Below are positions 1 through 7,562 of a stretch of 64,000 nt of DNA, piece after piece. This DNA is from Anaerolineales bacterium (GTDB lineage Bacteria > Chloroflexota > Anaerolineae > Anaerolineales > Villigracilaceae). The notes beneath the pieces were generated by a model. That model was not told where the DNA came from. It was given only the letters and a program-made list of their open reading frames with translations, and made no database searches. Where the stretch lies: positions 1 through 64,000 of the forward strand of contig JACMLM010000055.1 of the NCBI GenBank assembly GCA_014379595.1, written 5' to 3'. Each line of letters opens with the position of its first letter. Within the stretch, counting starts at the first letter, position 1. Both the position numbers and the translations under genes were made by a program.

Positions 1-66
1 CATACAAGCGCGTTTTCCTGTATGCTTATCCCAACAGATTATTTCATATATTCACAGGAGAAAAAA

Positions 67-465
67 ATGGCAACTTTATATGGAAGCATTGGCGGGCCCG
101 CAGCTATAACCAGGCGCAGCACATCAAGTTGGGATCAGATCAAGGATTTTTTAGGAAAGGTGGCGGCGCATGTCCCCTCTGAGGTGATCGCCATTTACAC
201 TATCGGCAAAACGATGAGCTCCGGTCAGGGCGGGCTCGAACCGATCTGGACCTTGATCTGCTGGGTGCTTTCAATATTTTTACGCTGGATGGGAACGGAC
301 GGGGAAGGGAAGCGCATGAATGTGGTCTTGAGCGCCATTGCTTTCCCGATCTGGGCAGCGGCCATGGGTGGCACTATTCTAGGCTGGGCACCACCCGAAC
401 CAATTCCTGGTTGGGCCATCCTCATCTTTTCTGTGATCGCAGGCGCTTTGTATAACGATAAGTAA
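67..465 (+). CDS. small integral membrane protein, unknown function
   Basis: Encodes 132 residues. The ATG at 67 is preferred over an in-frame ATG at 22 because an AGGAG ribosome-binding site lies at 56-60, 6 nt upstream of it. The N-terminal 45 residues look soluble. Three hydrophobic segments follow (around residues 55-72, 82-105 and 112-130), the last ending almost at the C-terminus. No motif points to a reaction or substrate. The protein has the size and helix layout of small holin-like or accessory membrane proteins, but I do not recognise a family. It is followed by an unrelated promoter and hairpin, so it appears to be the last gene of whatever unit lies upstream of the window. Confidence 0.7.
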   Translation: MATLYGSIGGPAAITRRSTSSWDQIKDFLGKVAAHVPSEVIAIYTIGKTMSSGQGGLEPIWTLICWVLSIFLRWMGTDGEGKRMNVVLSAIAFPIWAAAMGGTILGWAPPEPIPGWAILIFSVIAGALYNDK

Positions 466-481
466 TCTCTATAAACAACAC

Positions 482-509
482 TTGCATCATTCAAAAAATT
501 ATGTATAAT
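482..509 (+). promoter_or_regulatory. sigma-70-type promoter
   Basis: TTGCAT (482-487) and a perfect TATAAT (504-509) are separated by 16 bp. The expected transcription start is near 515-517, the first base of the perfect hairpin at 515-555, so a transcript would begin inside that stem. It would drive the small membrane protein at 575. Confidence 0.6.
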
Positions 510-514
510 ATGAA

Positions 515-555
515 TGTCTGTTGGTAGGATGCCCCCCTCATCCTACCAACAGACA
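515..555 (+). terminator. perfect 16-bp inverted repeat, terminator or 5'-leader hairpin
   Basis: Arms 515-530 (TGTCTGTTGGTAGGAT) and 540-555 are exact reverse complements around a 9-nt C-rich loop, followed by TTTTG. It could terminate the gene ending at 465. It also sits exactly where transcripts from the promoter at 482-509 should start, with the ribosome-binding site (565-569) only 10 nt after the stem. Confidence 0.6.
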
Positions 556-574
556 TTTTGTTTAAGGAGAACAT

Positions 575-856
575 ATGAAACTTAACCTTGCAGGGAAATC
601 ATTGTTATTATTCGGTTTATCTATAGTGTTCTTGATTGCGCTCACGTTATTCGAGTCGGCTTTGACGGGTACATCACTTGGCATGGAAAGACTGATTACT
701 TTTCTGTTGTTGATTCTGCCATCGGGAGCAGGAGCTATGCTGGGTGTGATGAGTCTGTTCCGCAAAGAAGGTCGGGCTTTGATAGCTTTTCTTGCCATTA
801 TGTTAAATACTTTATTCGCATTATTTCATTTGACCATCTTGCTCTTTGCCGGGTAA
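575..856 (+). CDS. small membrane protein, unknown function
   Basis: Encodes 93 residues. The start is set by AGGAG at 565-569, 5 nt before the ATG. There are three hydrophobic helices at about residues 8-28, 37-58 and 70-92, joined by short charged loops. The protein is therefore almost entirely membrane-embedded. The hydrophobic pattern resembles generic three-helix DUF-type inner-membrane proteins. No catalytic or transport motif is visible and I do not assign a function. It is monocistronic: the promoter at 482-509 lies upstream and the terminator at 887-925 downstream. Confidence 0.65.
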   Translation: MKLNLAGKSLLLFGLSIVFLIALTLFESALTGTSLGMERLITFLLLILPSGAGAMLGVMSLFRKEGRALIAFLAIMLNTLFALFHLTILLFAG

Positions 857-886
857 CAGCGCGTCCGCAACGGAATAGTAATGGTC

Positions 887-925
887 AACCCCATATCTCA
901 GAGTCAGATGTGGGGTTTTGTTTTT
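887..925 (+). terminator. rho-independent terminator
   Basis: Arms 887-900 and 904-917 form a 14-bp stem with one G-T and one C-C/G imperfection, followed immediately by a T-rich run (TTTTGTTTTT). It ends the 575-856 gene. Confidence 0.7.
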
Positions 926-968
926 CATAGCAATATTATTCCTTTGTTTGAAAAAAGAGAGGCTCACT

Positions 969-1538
969 ATGTTCGTCAAGAAAATTACTCAAACCCTGAT
1001 CGTATTCGCAATTTTATTTTCAGCTTTTGCTTTCACAGGCAGTGCACGGGCATGGAGTTGCAGCAGTACGGTCACTGTGCAGTGGGGAGATACGCTAAGT
1101 AGTATTGCACGGATATGCGGTACAACAGTTGCAGCTATACAAGCCGCGAACCCTGGCCTGGGCACATGGATTTATGCAGGACAGACCTTATATATCCCAA
1201 CTGGCTACCCATCCGATCCTGTTTATTATCCGCCTGTATACGGTGGTACTTACGTGGTGCAAAAGGGAGATACGCTCTTCAGCATCGCTCGAAGTGCTGG
1301 GTCAAGCGTCAGTGATTTGCTTGCTGCCAACCCAACGATCTGGAATGCAAGCTATATCTATGCTGGCCAAGTCATTAGTATCCCTGCCGCGCCCGTTTAC
1401 TACACCATCCAAAGTGGAGATACCCTCCGCATTATTGCAGGGCGATATGGAACCACCGTTTCCAGGCTGCAGTCCCTCAACCCACAAATCTACAATGTAA
1501 ACTGGATCTACACAGGGCAAATCATTCGTGTGAGTTAA
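969..1538 (+). CDS. secreted protein with three LysM peptidoglycan-binding domains
   Basis: Encodes 189 residues from the ATG at 969, preceded by AAGAGAGG at 955-962. An in-frame ATG at 918 is rejected because it lies in the upstream terminator tail. Residues 1-28 are a Sec signal peptide (KK, hydrophobic core, SARA cleavage site before Trp29). Three LysM repeats follow at about 32-78, 92-140 and 142-189. Each has the family signature xVQxGDTLxxIA ... AANP/LNP ... IYxGQxIxIP. LysM binds N-acetylglucosamine-containing glycans. With no catalytic domain, the protein is probably a wall or sheath-binding adaptor, or binds chitin-like polymers outside the cell. It stands alone between two hairpins. 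Confidence 0.92.
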   Translation: MFVKKITQTLIVFAILFSAFAFTGSARAWSCSSTVTVQWGDTLSSIARICGTTVAAIQAANPGLGTWIYAGQTLYIPTGYPSDPVYYPPVYGGTYVVQKGDTLFSIARSAGSSVSDLLAANPTIWNASYIYAGQVISIPAAPVYYTIQSGDTLRIIAGRYGTTVSRLQSLNPQIYNVNWIYTGQIIRVS

Positions 1539-1547
1539 CCGATTTCA

Positions 1548-1581
1548 CCTCTCCCAAATACTCTGTCATGTTTGGGAGAGG
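1548..1581 (+). terminator. hairpin after the LysM gene
   Basis: Perfect 11-bp arms CCTCTCCCAAA (1548-1558) and TTTGGGAGAGG (1571-1581) enclose a 12-nt loop. There is no T-tract afterwards, so this may be a stabilising or weak termination structure rather than a canonical terminator. Confidence 0.5.
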
Positions 1582-1616
1582 CGTCTGTGAATACAGGCGG
1601 TTAGGGTAGGGCGGGT

Positions 1617-1622
1617 TATAAT
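1617..1622 (+). promoter_or_regulatory. -10 box of the sensor kinase cassette
   Basis: A perfect TATAAT lies 14 nt before the ATG at 1637, implying a leader of about 7 nt. No convincing -35 hexamer and no Shine-Dalgarno sequence are seen, consistent with (near-)leaderless initiation. Confidence 0.5.
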
Positions 1623-1636
1623 TCGTAACAATCACC

Positions 1637-4234
1637 ATGCAAACTGAAACAGGCATTGAAACTCAACTCAAAGAAGCCACTCAACTTTCTGAAGCGGTTT
1701 GGTCTGTACTTGCAGAGCGCGTGGGCGGCGCATGGACGCTGCGTTCGGTTTATCGCCTTAACAAGTCCGCGCAAAATGATTTGATGACTCTGCTTGCAAA
1801 GCAGGTCATTGACACATGGTTGTGCGGTGCACTTAGTGGGGGATATGCACGCTCCAGCGCCATTCCTGATGGAAACAATCTCGGCGTAAAACGTTTTTTT
1901 GCGTTTCCTATTGCTGGAACTTCCCAAGCTATTTTAGTAGGGTCAGATGAACAATCTACAAACGCACAACGTATCTGGAAATTAACAGCCTCACTCTTAT
2001 CAGGAAATTCCCTTTCTCCCAATCAGCCGTTTCTTCCGGACCTGCAATCTGGTCTGGCTTCCGATCTGCCGCTTGCTATCGAAAAGATATTAAGTACCTT
2101 CGTCCAGTCAGTGACTTGTCAAGGGGCATGGCTGGCAATCCGTCGCGGAGAGTCGCTTGATATTCAGGCGGAGTGGAACGACACAAAAGCTAAAGGGCTA
2201 TCCCTGCTGATTGATACGAACCCTATTCTCCGTCGTGTGAATCGTTCATTATCCGATGTCATCATTACACGCGGCCAACCTAACTGGGATAATCTTCCAT
2301 ATGGCTCGCTCAAATCTGGGACAAAAGTTTGGATATGCCTGCCACTGATTATTGGCCAGCGCTTGATCGGCGTTGTAACACTTTGGCGACAAAAAGAATT
2401 TTCACGCGCCGAGTTGGGACAGTTGCGTGAATTGGCTTCACGCGTTTCACCTTCTGTAGAAGTGTTGGTCACATTTTCTGAAATGGCCGCGCACCTGCGC
2501 AGGCTTGGTTTGTTAAACGATTTTGTTCTCACGGTTTCATCTGCGCAAAATCTGGATCAGATCGCAAGGCGCATGTTTGGTTTGCTTTCGCGTGCCTTCA
2601 ATACTGAATTGATCACGCTTTTTCTGCGTTCCAGTGATGGGCGCGTATTGCGTGATTATCGTCTGTTTGATGGCAAGATGAATGTGATCATTGTTTCTGT
2701 TGATGGGCATTCGATACAACCTGCGCTTAAAGAAGGGCGTGTGCGCCGCGTAGCAGATACGATTAAAGAAGGTCTTGTGCCGATAAACAAAGGCGCGCGC
2801 TCCGAGTTGATCGTCCCACTCAAATATCGCGGACAAGTCATTGGTGTGCTTATTATTGAAAGCTTGCGCGCCGAAGCTTTTGGTCAATATGATGAACATC
2901 TGATGGTGGTGATTGCCAGTCATTTGGCGGGATTGATCGAATATACACGTCTGCGTGAAGAAGCCGAAGGCAGAGCGCGTAGTTTGGGCTTGATTCATGA
3001 AGTGGTGCAGCAAGTTATTGGTTTGAACGATAAAGGAGAAGTTGCAACCATCACTGCTGAACTTGTAGCACAATATTTTAAATATGAACTGGCTGCTATT
3101 TTACTTTTTGATGATGATCGCAAATTTTCGATTCAAGGCATTGGTGGCAGTCATGCGGAAACAGTCAGGCGGGCATTAGCAGGTGAGGACTTTGTAGTAA
3201 CAGATGGTGTCACTGGGCGTGTCTCCCAAACTGGTGAAAGCCTTTTGATCAACGATACCAGAACAGATAAAATCTATCGGCCCCTCAAAGGTTGGGAAGC
3301 ACGCTCTGAAATTTGTGTGGCAATAAAAGATGGCGAAAATATTCTCGGTATTATTGATGTGGAAAGCAGGGAACAAAACGCTTTCTCGCATAACGACCTC
3401 ATCGCCATGGAGTCCCTGGCTGGTATTCTTGCCGCTGTGGTTTCAAGTGCGAATCAATACCAAAAATTACAAGAGACGATTCGTCAATTGCGTACAACAG
3501 AGATCGAATTGAATGATCGTATGGAAGCTCAGCGCTCTGCAGAAAACCGTTTACTACAAGCTGCCAAGCTGGCTGCAGTTGGTGAAATGGCCGCAGGTAT
3601 TGCGCACGAGTTAAACAATCCGCTTACATCAGTGACAGGTTTCTCAGAACTTGTTTTGGATGAACTACCTGCGGACTCTCCGCATCGAAACGAATTAGAA
3701 ATGGTCTTGCGTGAAGCACGCCGTGCCAGTGATGTTGTACGCCGGCTGCTTAATTTTTCACGCCAGGGTGAACGTGTCCGTGCCAGTGCTGACTTGAACG
3801 AAGTGGTGAATGACGTGATCGCACTTACAAGGCATCTTATCCACACCAACAGTGTTAACTTGTTCATCGAACTCGATACTACGCTGCCTTGGATTTTGAT
3901 TGATCACAATCAAATGAAACAAGTTCTTCTAAATCTTATTCACAATGCTTTGCAGGCCATGCCTCATGGCGGCGAGTTGACGGTCAGTACTAGTATTGCA
4001 GAGCGCGATGAACGTAAGTGGGTAGTCATGGCAGTAAAAGACAGCGGTATTGGTATTAAGCCAGATGAACAAAATAGAATCTTCGAACCATTCTTTACTA
4101 CAAAAGGAGATAGCGGCGGCACAGGTCTTGGTCTCTCAGTGACCTATGGAATTGTTACTGATCATGCAGGGATCATAGAAGTTACAAGCGAACCGAATCT
4201 AGGTTCCACTTTTGCAGTCTGGCTCCCGATCTAA
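1637..4234 (+). CDS. soluble multi-GAF sensor histidine kinase
   Basis: Encodes 865 residues with no transmembrane segment. It begins with a degenerate GAF-like region (about 1-130), followed by three GAF domains (about 150-265, 290-430 and 445-600), a short coiled coil, HisKA with phospho-acceptor His657 in an AHELNNPL motif, and a HATPase_c domain with N box (NLIHNALQAM), G1 (DSGIGI), F box (FEPFFTTK) and G2 (GGTGLGL). It should autophosphorylate in response to ligands bound by the GAF domains; none is identifiable from sequence. The next two genes follow by a 1-nt gap and a 4-nt overlap, so the kinase is expected to phosphorylate one or both of their receivers. Initiation appears nearly leaderless. 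Confidence 0.93.
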   Translation: MQTETGIETQLKEATQLSEAVWSVLAERVGGAWTLRSVYRLNKSAQNDLMTLLAKQVIDTWLCGALSGGYARSSAIPDGNNLGVKRFFAFPIAGTSQAILVGSDEQSTNAQRIWKLTASLLSGNSLSPNQPFLPDLQSGLASDLPLAIEKILSTFVQSVTCQGAWLAIRRGESLDIQAEWNDTKAKGLSLLIDTNPILRRVNRSLSDVIITRGQPNWDNLPYGSLKSGTKVWICLPLIIGQRLIGVVTLWRQKEFSRAELGQLRELASRVSPSVEVLVTFSEMAAHLRRLGLLNDFVLTVSSAQNLDQIARRMFGLLSRAFNTELITLFLRSSDGRVLRDYRLFDGKMNVIIVSVDGHSIQPALKEGRVRRVADTIKEGLVPINKGARSELIVPLKYRGQVIGVLIIESLRAEAFGQYDEHLMVVIASHLAGLIEYTRLREEAEGRARSLGLIHEVVQQVIGLNDKGEVATITAELVAQYFKYELAAILLFDDDRKFSIQGIGGSHAETVRRALAGEDFVVTDGVTGRVSQTGESLLINDTRTDKIYRPLKGWEARSEICVAIKDGENILGIIDVESREQNAFSHNDLIAMESLAGILAAVVSSANQYQKLQETIRQLRTTEIELNDRMEAQRSAENRLLQAAKLAAVGEMAAGIAHELNNPLTSVTGFSELVLDELPADSPHRNELEMVLREARRASDVVRRLLNFSRQGERVRASADLNEVVNDVIALTRHLIHTNSVNLFIELDTTLPWILIDHNQMKQVLLNLIHNALQAMPHGGELTVSTSIAERDERKWVVMAVKDSGIGIKPDEQNRIFEPFFTTKGDSGGTGLGLSVTYGIVTDHAGIIEVTSEPNLGSTFAVWLPI

Positions 4235-4235
4235 T

Positions 4236-5816
4236 ATGGAAACACCTTTTGTATTTATCGTTGATGATGAACCCGGCATTGCGCTGTTGTGCAAACGTCT
4301 GCTTACGCGCGCGGGTTATAAGACTGAATCAAAAACTGAACCGCGTAAAGCGATTGAGTTTCTTAAGGAAAATAAGATCGATCTTTTGCTGGTTGATATT
4401 CGTATGCCAGAAGTGGATGGATTTGAAGTTATTCAACATGCCCAGCGCCTTCAACCTGATGCCGCCATTTTGATCATGACGGGCCACGGTACAGTTGAAA
4501 CAGCCATTCGCGCCCTCAGGCAGGGTGTTGATGGTCTGTTACTTAAACCTTTTGATCAAGGGAGCGAGTTAATTGATGCAGTCAAACTTGCACTTGCAGA
4601 TAGTCAGCAAAAGCGTGACGCCGCGCGTACACAGGCATTACGTCCACTTTTTTCTGTAACAGAATCTTTGCTTTCTGAAACACGCCGCGAGCCTTTGCTT
4701 GATCTAATCGTCAAGGCCATTTGCGAGCATATGCATTGTTCACATGCAGCTTGTTATCAACGAAATCCTGAAACATTGGATTTTATTTTATTAAGTTCAC
4801 ATGGTCTAAATCTTTCACATGAACATCAGGATTTGATCTCTCATGTGGATGCATCTGCTACGCCCCTACTGATCAATGCCAATGGGCCAGGCGACTCTAA
4901 ACTAAAATCGCTTCTTACCGACCTGAAACTGGGTGCAGCGATTCTTGTGCCGATCCTTCACCCTAACTTGCGTATGGTGTTATATGCAGCTCGCGCTGTG
5001 AACGAACCTCCATTTCGCGAATCAGACCTTGAAATGTTCCAGATTCTTGCGCGTCAGTCAGCGGCAGCATTGGAGAACGCTCGTTTGTATGCTGAGCAAT
5101 TGGATTATGTTCGTAAGGTGGAAGAATCTCAGAAAGCCTTGCTTCAAGCTGAAAAGATGGCAGCGGCTGGGCGGTTAAGCGCATCCATTGCGCATGAAGT
5201 TAATAACCCATTACAGGCTGTGCAAAATTGTCTTCATCTCGCAGGCCGCGAAGATCTACCAGCAGAAAAGCGAAAGGAATATTTTGATCTCGCACGTACA
5301 GAACTTGAAAGATTAACTCTTACGGTCCGCCGCATGTTGGATTTTTACAGACCGGGCACATCGGCACTTGAAGAGGTGGATCTGGCCGAGATGCTACAAT
5401 ATATTCTGAACTTAATGTCGAAGCAGCTTTCAGAAGCAAATGTAAATATCGCAGTTGATTTTCTTGATACCATTCCAACCATTATGGCCGTCGGCAGCCA
5501 GATACAACAAGTTTTCATTAACATGATTCTAAATGCAGCTGATGCAATGCCTGATGGCGGCAGATTGAACGTTACAGCAGGAACTTATAAAGATGGCGTT
5601 GAGATTCTGTTTCAAGATCATGGCACTGGAATACCGAAAGAAAAACAGTCTAATATTTTTGAGCCATTCTTCAGTACAAAAGAAGGTGGTACTGGACTAG
5701 GACTGACAGTGAGTTACAATATAGTTACCGCGCACGGAGGTACACTGGAATTACTTCCGGAACGCGGCCCCGGCGCTTGTTTTCGTATATTCTTGCCTCT
5801 AGGAGTGGAACAATGA
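4236..5816 (+). CDS. REC-GAF-histidine kinase
   Basis: Encodes 526 residues. The ATG at 4236 is taken because it follows the previous stop codon by one base; an upstream in-frame alternative lies inside the neighbour. Domains: an N-terminal receiver (1-125; acidic pocket Asp10/Asp11, phospho-acceptor Asp54 in VDIRMP, Lys in LKPFD), GAF (about 145-285), HisKA with His320 in AHEVNNPLQA, and HATPase_c with all ATP-binding boxes (NMILNAADAM, DHGTGI, FEPFFSTK, GGTGLGL). A receiver placed before a kinase core usually makes the kinase responsive to another kinase. Here the likely donor is the kinase encoded immediately upstream. This gives a possible kinase-to-kinase relay ending at the OmpR-type regulator whose gene overlaps the end of this one. 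Confidence 0.92.
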   Translation: METPFVFIVDDEPGIALLCKRLLTRAGYKTESKTEPRKAIEFLKENKIDLLLVDIRMPEVDGFEVIQHAQRLQPDAAILIMTGHGTVETAIRALRQGVDGLLLKPFDQGSELIDAVKLALADSQQKRDAARTQALRPLFSVTESLLSETRREPLLDLIVKAICEHMHCSHAACYQRNPETLDFILLSSHGLNLSHEHQDLISHVDASATPLLINANGPGDSKLKSLLTDLKLGAAILVPILHPNLRMVLYAARAVNEPPFRESDLEMFQILARQSAAALENARLYAEQLDYVRKVEESQKALLQAEKMAAAGRLSASIAHEVNNPLQAVQNCLHLAGREDLPAEKRKEYFDLARTELERLTLTVRRMLDFYRPGTSALEEVDLAEMLQYILNLMSKQLSEANVNIAVDFLDTIPTIMAVGSQIQQVFINMILNAADAMPDGGRLNVTAGTYKDGVEILFQDHGTGIPKEKQSNIFEPFFSTKEGGTGLGLTVSYNIVTAHGGTLELLPERGPGACFRIFLPLGVEQ

Positions 5817-6541
5817 AGTCAAATGTTCTTGTGGTGGATGATGAACCCGTTGCGCGTCAATCGCTGACGGATATTCTGAAACTTGAAGGATACATCGTAA
5901 CCTCTGCTCCGAATGGGCAGGCGGCTGTTGAATATGTCCGTACTCATCCAATTGATTTGATGATCGTAGATCTAAGAATGCCTGGCATGGATGGACTTGA
6001 AGTGGTGCAGGTTGTGAATCAGGTTTCTCCTGAAACCGAGGTGATATTGCTGACTGCATTTGGTTCCACTGAAACAGCCATTCAAGCATTGCGCTTACGC
6101 ATTCATGATTATTTGCTAAAGCCAGCTTCTCCTGCGCAGATCCTTGCGAGCGTAAAGAAGGGCTTGTCACGCCGTTCATCGAAAACGCGTGTTAGTGTTA
6201 CCTCTGCTGACATGGATGATGCGATAGAATTGGTTACCTTGAAAGATGGTACAACGGTTGATCTTTCGCGCCGTCAGATAAAGCATAAGAGCAAGGTTGA
6301 ACATCTCACTCCTGCGGAGGGCAGGTTGTTAAGAATTTTGATGGAGAATGAGGGCAAGGTTTTCTCACATCGTGAGTTGGTCTTGCTTGTGCAAGGGTAT
6401 GATACATCTCAACGGGAAGCGCCGGAGATATTACGTCCACTCGTGAGTCGCTTGCGACATAAATTGGAACAATTCCCATCTCTATCTGAAAAAGTGGTCA
6501 GTGTGCGTGGCACTGGTTATTTGTACGAAGGGAATAAATAA
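5813..6541 (+). CDS. OmpR/PhoB-family response regulator
   Basis: Encodes 243 residues. The ATG overlaps the previous stop (ATGA) and is preceded by AGGAGTGG, so the in-frame ATG at 5777 is rejected. The N-terminal receiver (1-120) has Asp9/Asp10, phospho-acceptor Asp53 (VDLRMPGMDG), Thr in LLTAFG and the conserved Lys in LKPAS. The C-terminus (about 150-243) is a winged-helix Trans_reg_C domain with the typical LTPAEGRLLRIL and VRGTGYLYE elements. It is a DNA-binding transcription regulator and the presumed output of the two kinases in front. An unusual helical linker of about 30 residues containing LKDGTTVDLSRRQ resembles the start of the beta-platform of the effector domain. No target site could be assigned. 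Confidence 0.93.
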   Translation: MKSNVLVVDDEPVARQSLTDILKLEGYIVTSAPNGQAAVEYVRTHPIDLMIVDLRMPGMDGLEVVQVVNQVSPETEVILLTAFGSTETAIQALRLRIHDYLLKPASPAQILASVKKGLSRRSSKTRVSVTSADMDDAIELVTLKDGTTVDLSRRQIKHKSKVEHLTPAEGRLLRILMENEGKVFSHRELVLLVQGYDTSQREAPEILRPLVSRLRHKLEQFPSLSEKVVSVRGTGYLYEGNK

Positions 6542-6547
6542 CAATTA

Positions 6548-6580
6548 TAAAAAAGACCGTCATCATGACGGTCTTTTTTA
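6548..6580. terminator. bidirectional terminator between convergent genes
   Basis: A perfect palindrome with 16-bp arms (6548-6563 and 6565-6580), GACCGTCAT core and A/T runs on both sides. It ends both the OmpR cassette (+) and the 36-kb sensory operon (-). The last codon of the EamA gene overlaps its right edge. Confidence 0.9.
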
Positions 6581-7525
6581 TTCATAAGGCCCAAACATAT
6601 CCTTCGGCAAACCCGGCGCACGGATCCAGGAGAGCCACCCGGTTTTCCCACTATGCATCGGCGCTGACGGACTCTCGTACATAACAAGAATCAAGCTGAG
6701 GCCGAGTCCGAACGCGCCAAGCCACTGAAGGGGAGAAAAACTCTCGCCCAGTAAAATGTTGCTAAAGATGATAGCGATCAATAATTCAGCAAGTCCAAGT
6801 AAGGCGGTTTGCATTCCGCCGATCTTTTTTACACCAAGAAAAAGTGCAATGCGTGAAAAAACTGTTACAAAGGTTAAACCTATCACTGGCAGCCAGGGTA
6901 TTTCGCCCGAGGGCCAAACCCTGTCAAATAGTAAATAGGCCGGTACAACAACTGCACTCATGGCAAGAAGTGTATAGAGTGCAACCGTGGGTGCCGGCAC
7001 TTCATAAAGTACGCGTTGATTAATAGGCAGGTGCATTGCATATAATACAGCGGCACCGATCATCATAAGAATTCCGATTGGGTCTGTGGAACGGTCAGGA
7101 ACGCTGGTAAGCAATACCACAGCTATTGTGGCGAGCCCGATACGAAAGAATGTAAGGCGGCTTGGAGGTTGATGATCGAGAACCAGCCAAAGTGCAACGA
7201 AGAATGGATAAAGTGAATATAGTAATTGACCAACGCTGGCATCTAACCTGGATAATGCGAGGTAATAAAGAAGGGAACCCAATCCATTGATTGAGCCTGC
7301 GAGGATACATCCAACTAGTCCCACTGGGAAAATATAAAGGTATTGGCGATAGAAAAGCACAATGACAATTAATAATATGGTGGCTGCGAAACTGGTACGC
7401 AATGCTACAACTGCAAATGGTGTGAAGCCTTGTGTGATGGCGAGCTTGCCAAACACAGGAGCCATCCCAAGAAATATTGCTGAACTAAAAGCAGCCCATA
7501 TTCCAGCTGTTTGTTTTTTTTGCAA
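6578..7525 (-). CDS. EamA/DMT-family transporter
   Basis: Encodes 315 residues with ten predicted transmembrane helices arranged as two five-helix EamA halves (about 8-140 and 155-285). This is the usual drug/metabolite transporter architecture and length. DMT proteins typically export amino acids or other small metabolites. The start codon is TTG at 7525, preceded at a suitable distance by AAAGG. The gene is the last of the long minus-strand run, 37 nt after the threonine synthase-REC gene, so export of threonine or a related amino acid is an attractive guess. That is inference from position only. The C-terminal 30 residues are hydrophilic and rich in Pro and Gly. Confidence 0.85.
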   Translation of the reverse strand: MQKKQTAGIWAAFSSAIFLGMAPVFGKLAITQGFTPFAVVALRTSFAATILLIVIVLFYRQYLYIFPVGLVGCILAGSINGLGSLLYYLALSRLDASVGQLLYSLYPFFVALWLVLDHQPPSRLTFFRIGLATIAVVLLTSVPDRSTDPIGILMMIGAAVLYAMHLPINQRVLYEVPAPTVALYTLLAMSAVVVPAYLLFDRVWPSGEIPWLPVIGLTFVTVFSRIALFLGVKKIGGMQTALLGLAELLIAIIFSNILLGESFSPLQWLGAFGLGLSLILVMYESPSAPMHSGKTGWLSWIRAPGLPKDMFGPYE

Positions 7526-7562
7526 AGATACCAGCCTTTATGGTTACTCTTGCGAGAAGCGG

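Noticed and set aside
2537-3073. 178-codon antisense open frame inside the first histidine kinase
   Set aside because: The sense frame has contiguous GAF motifs; the antisense product has no recognisable features or ribosome-binding site.
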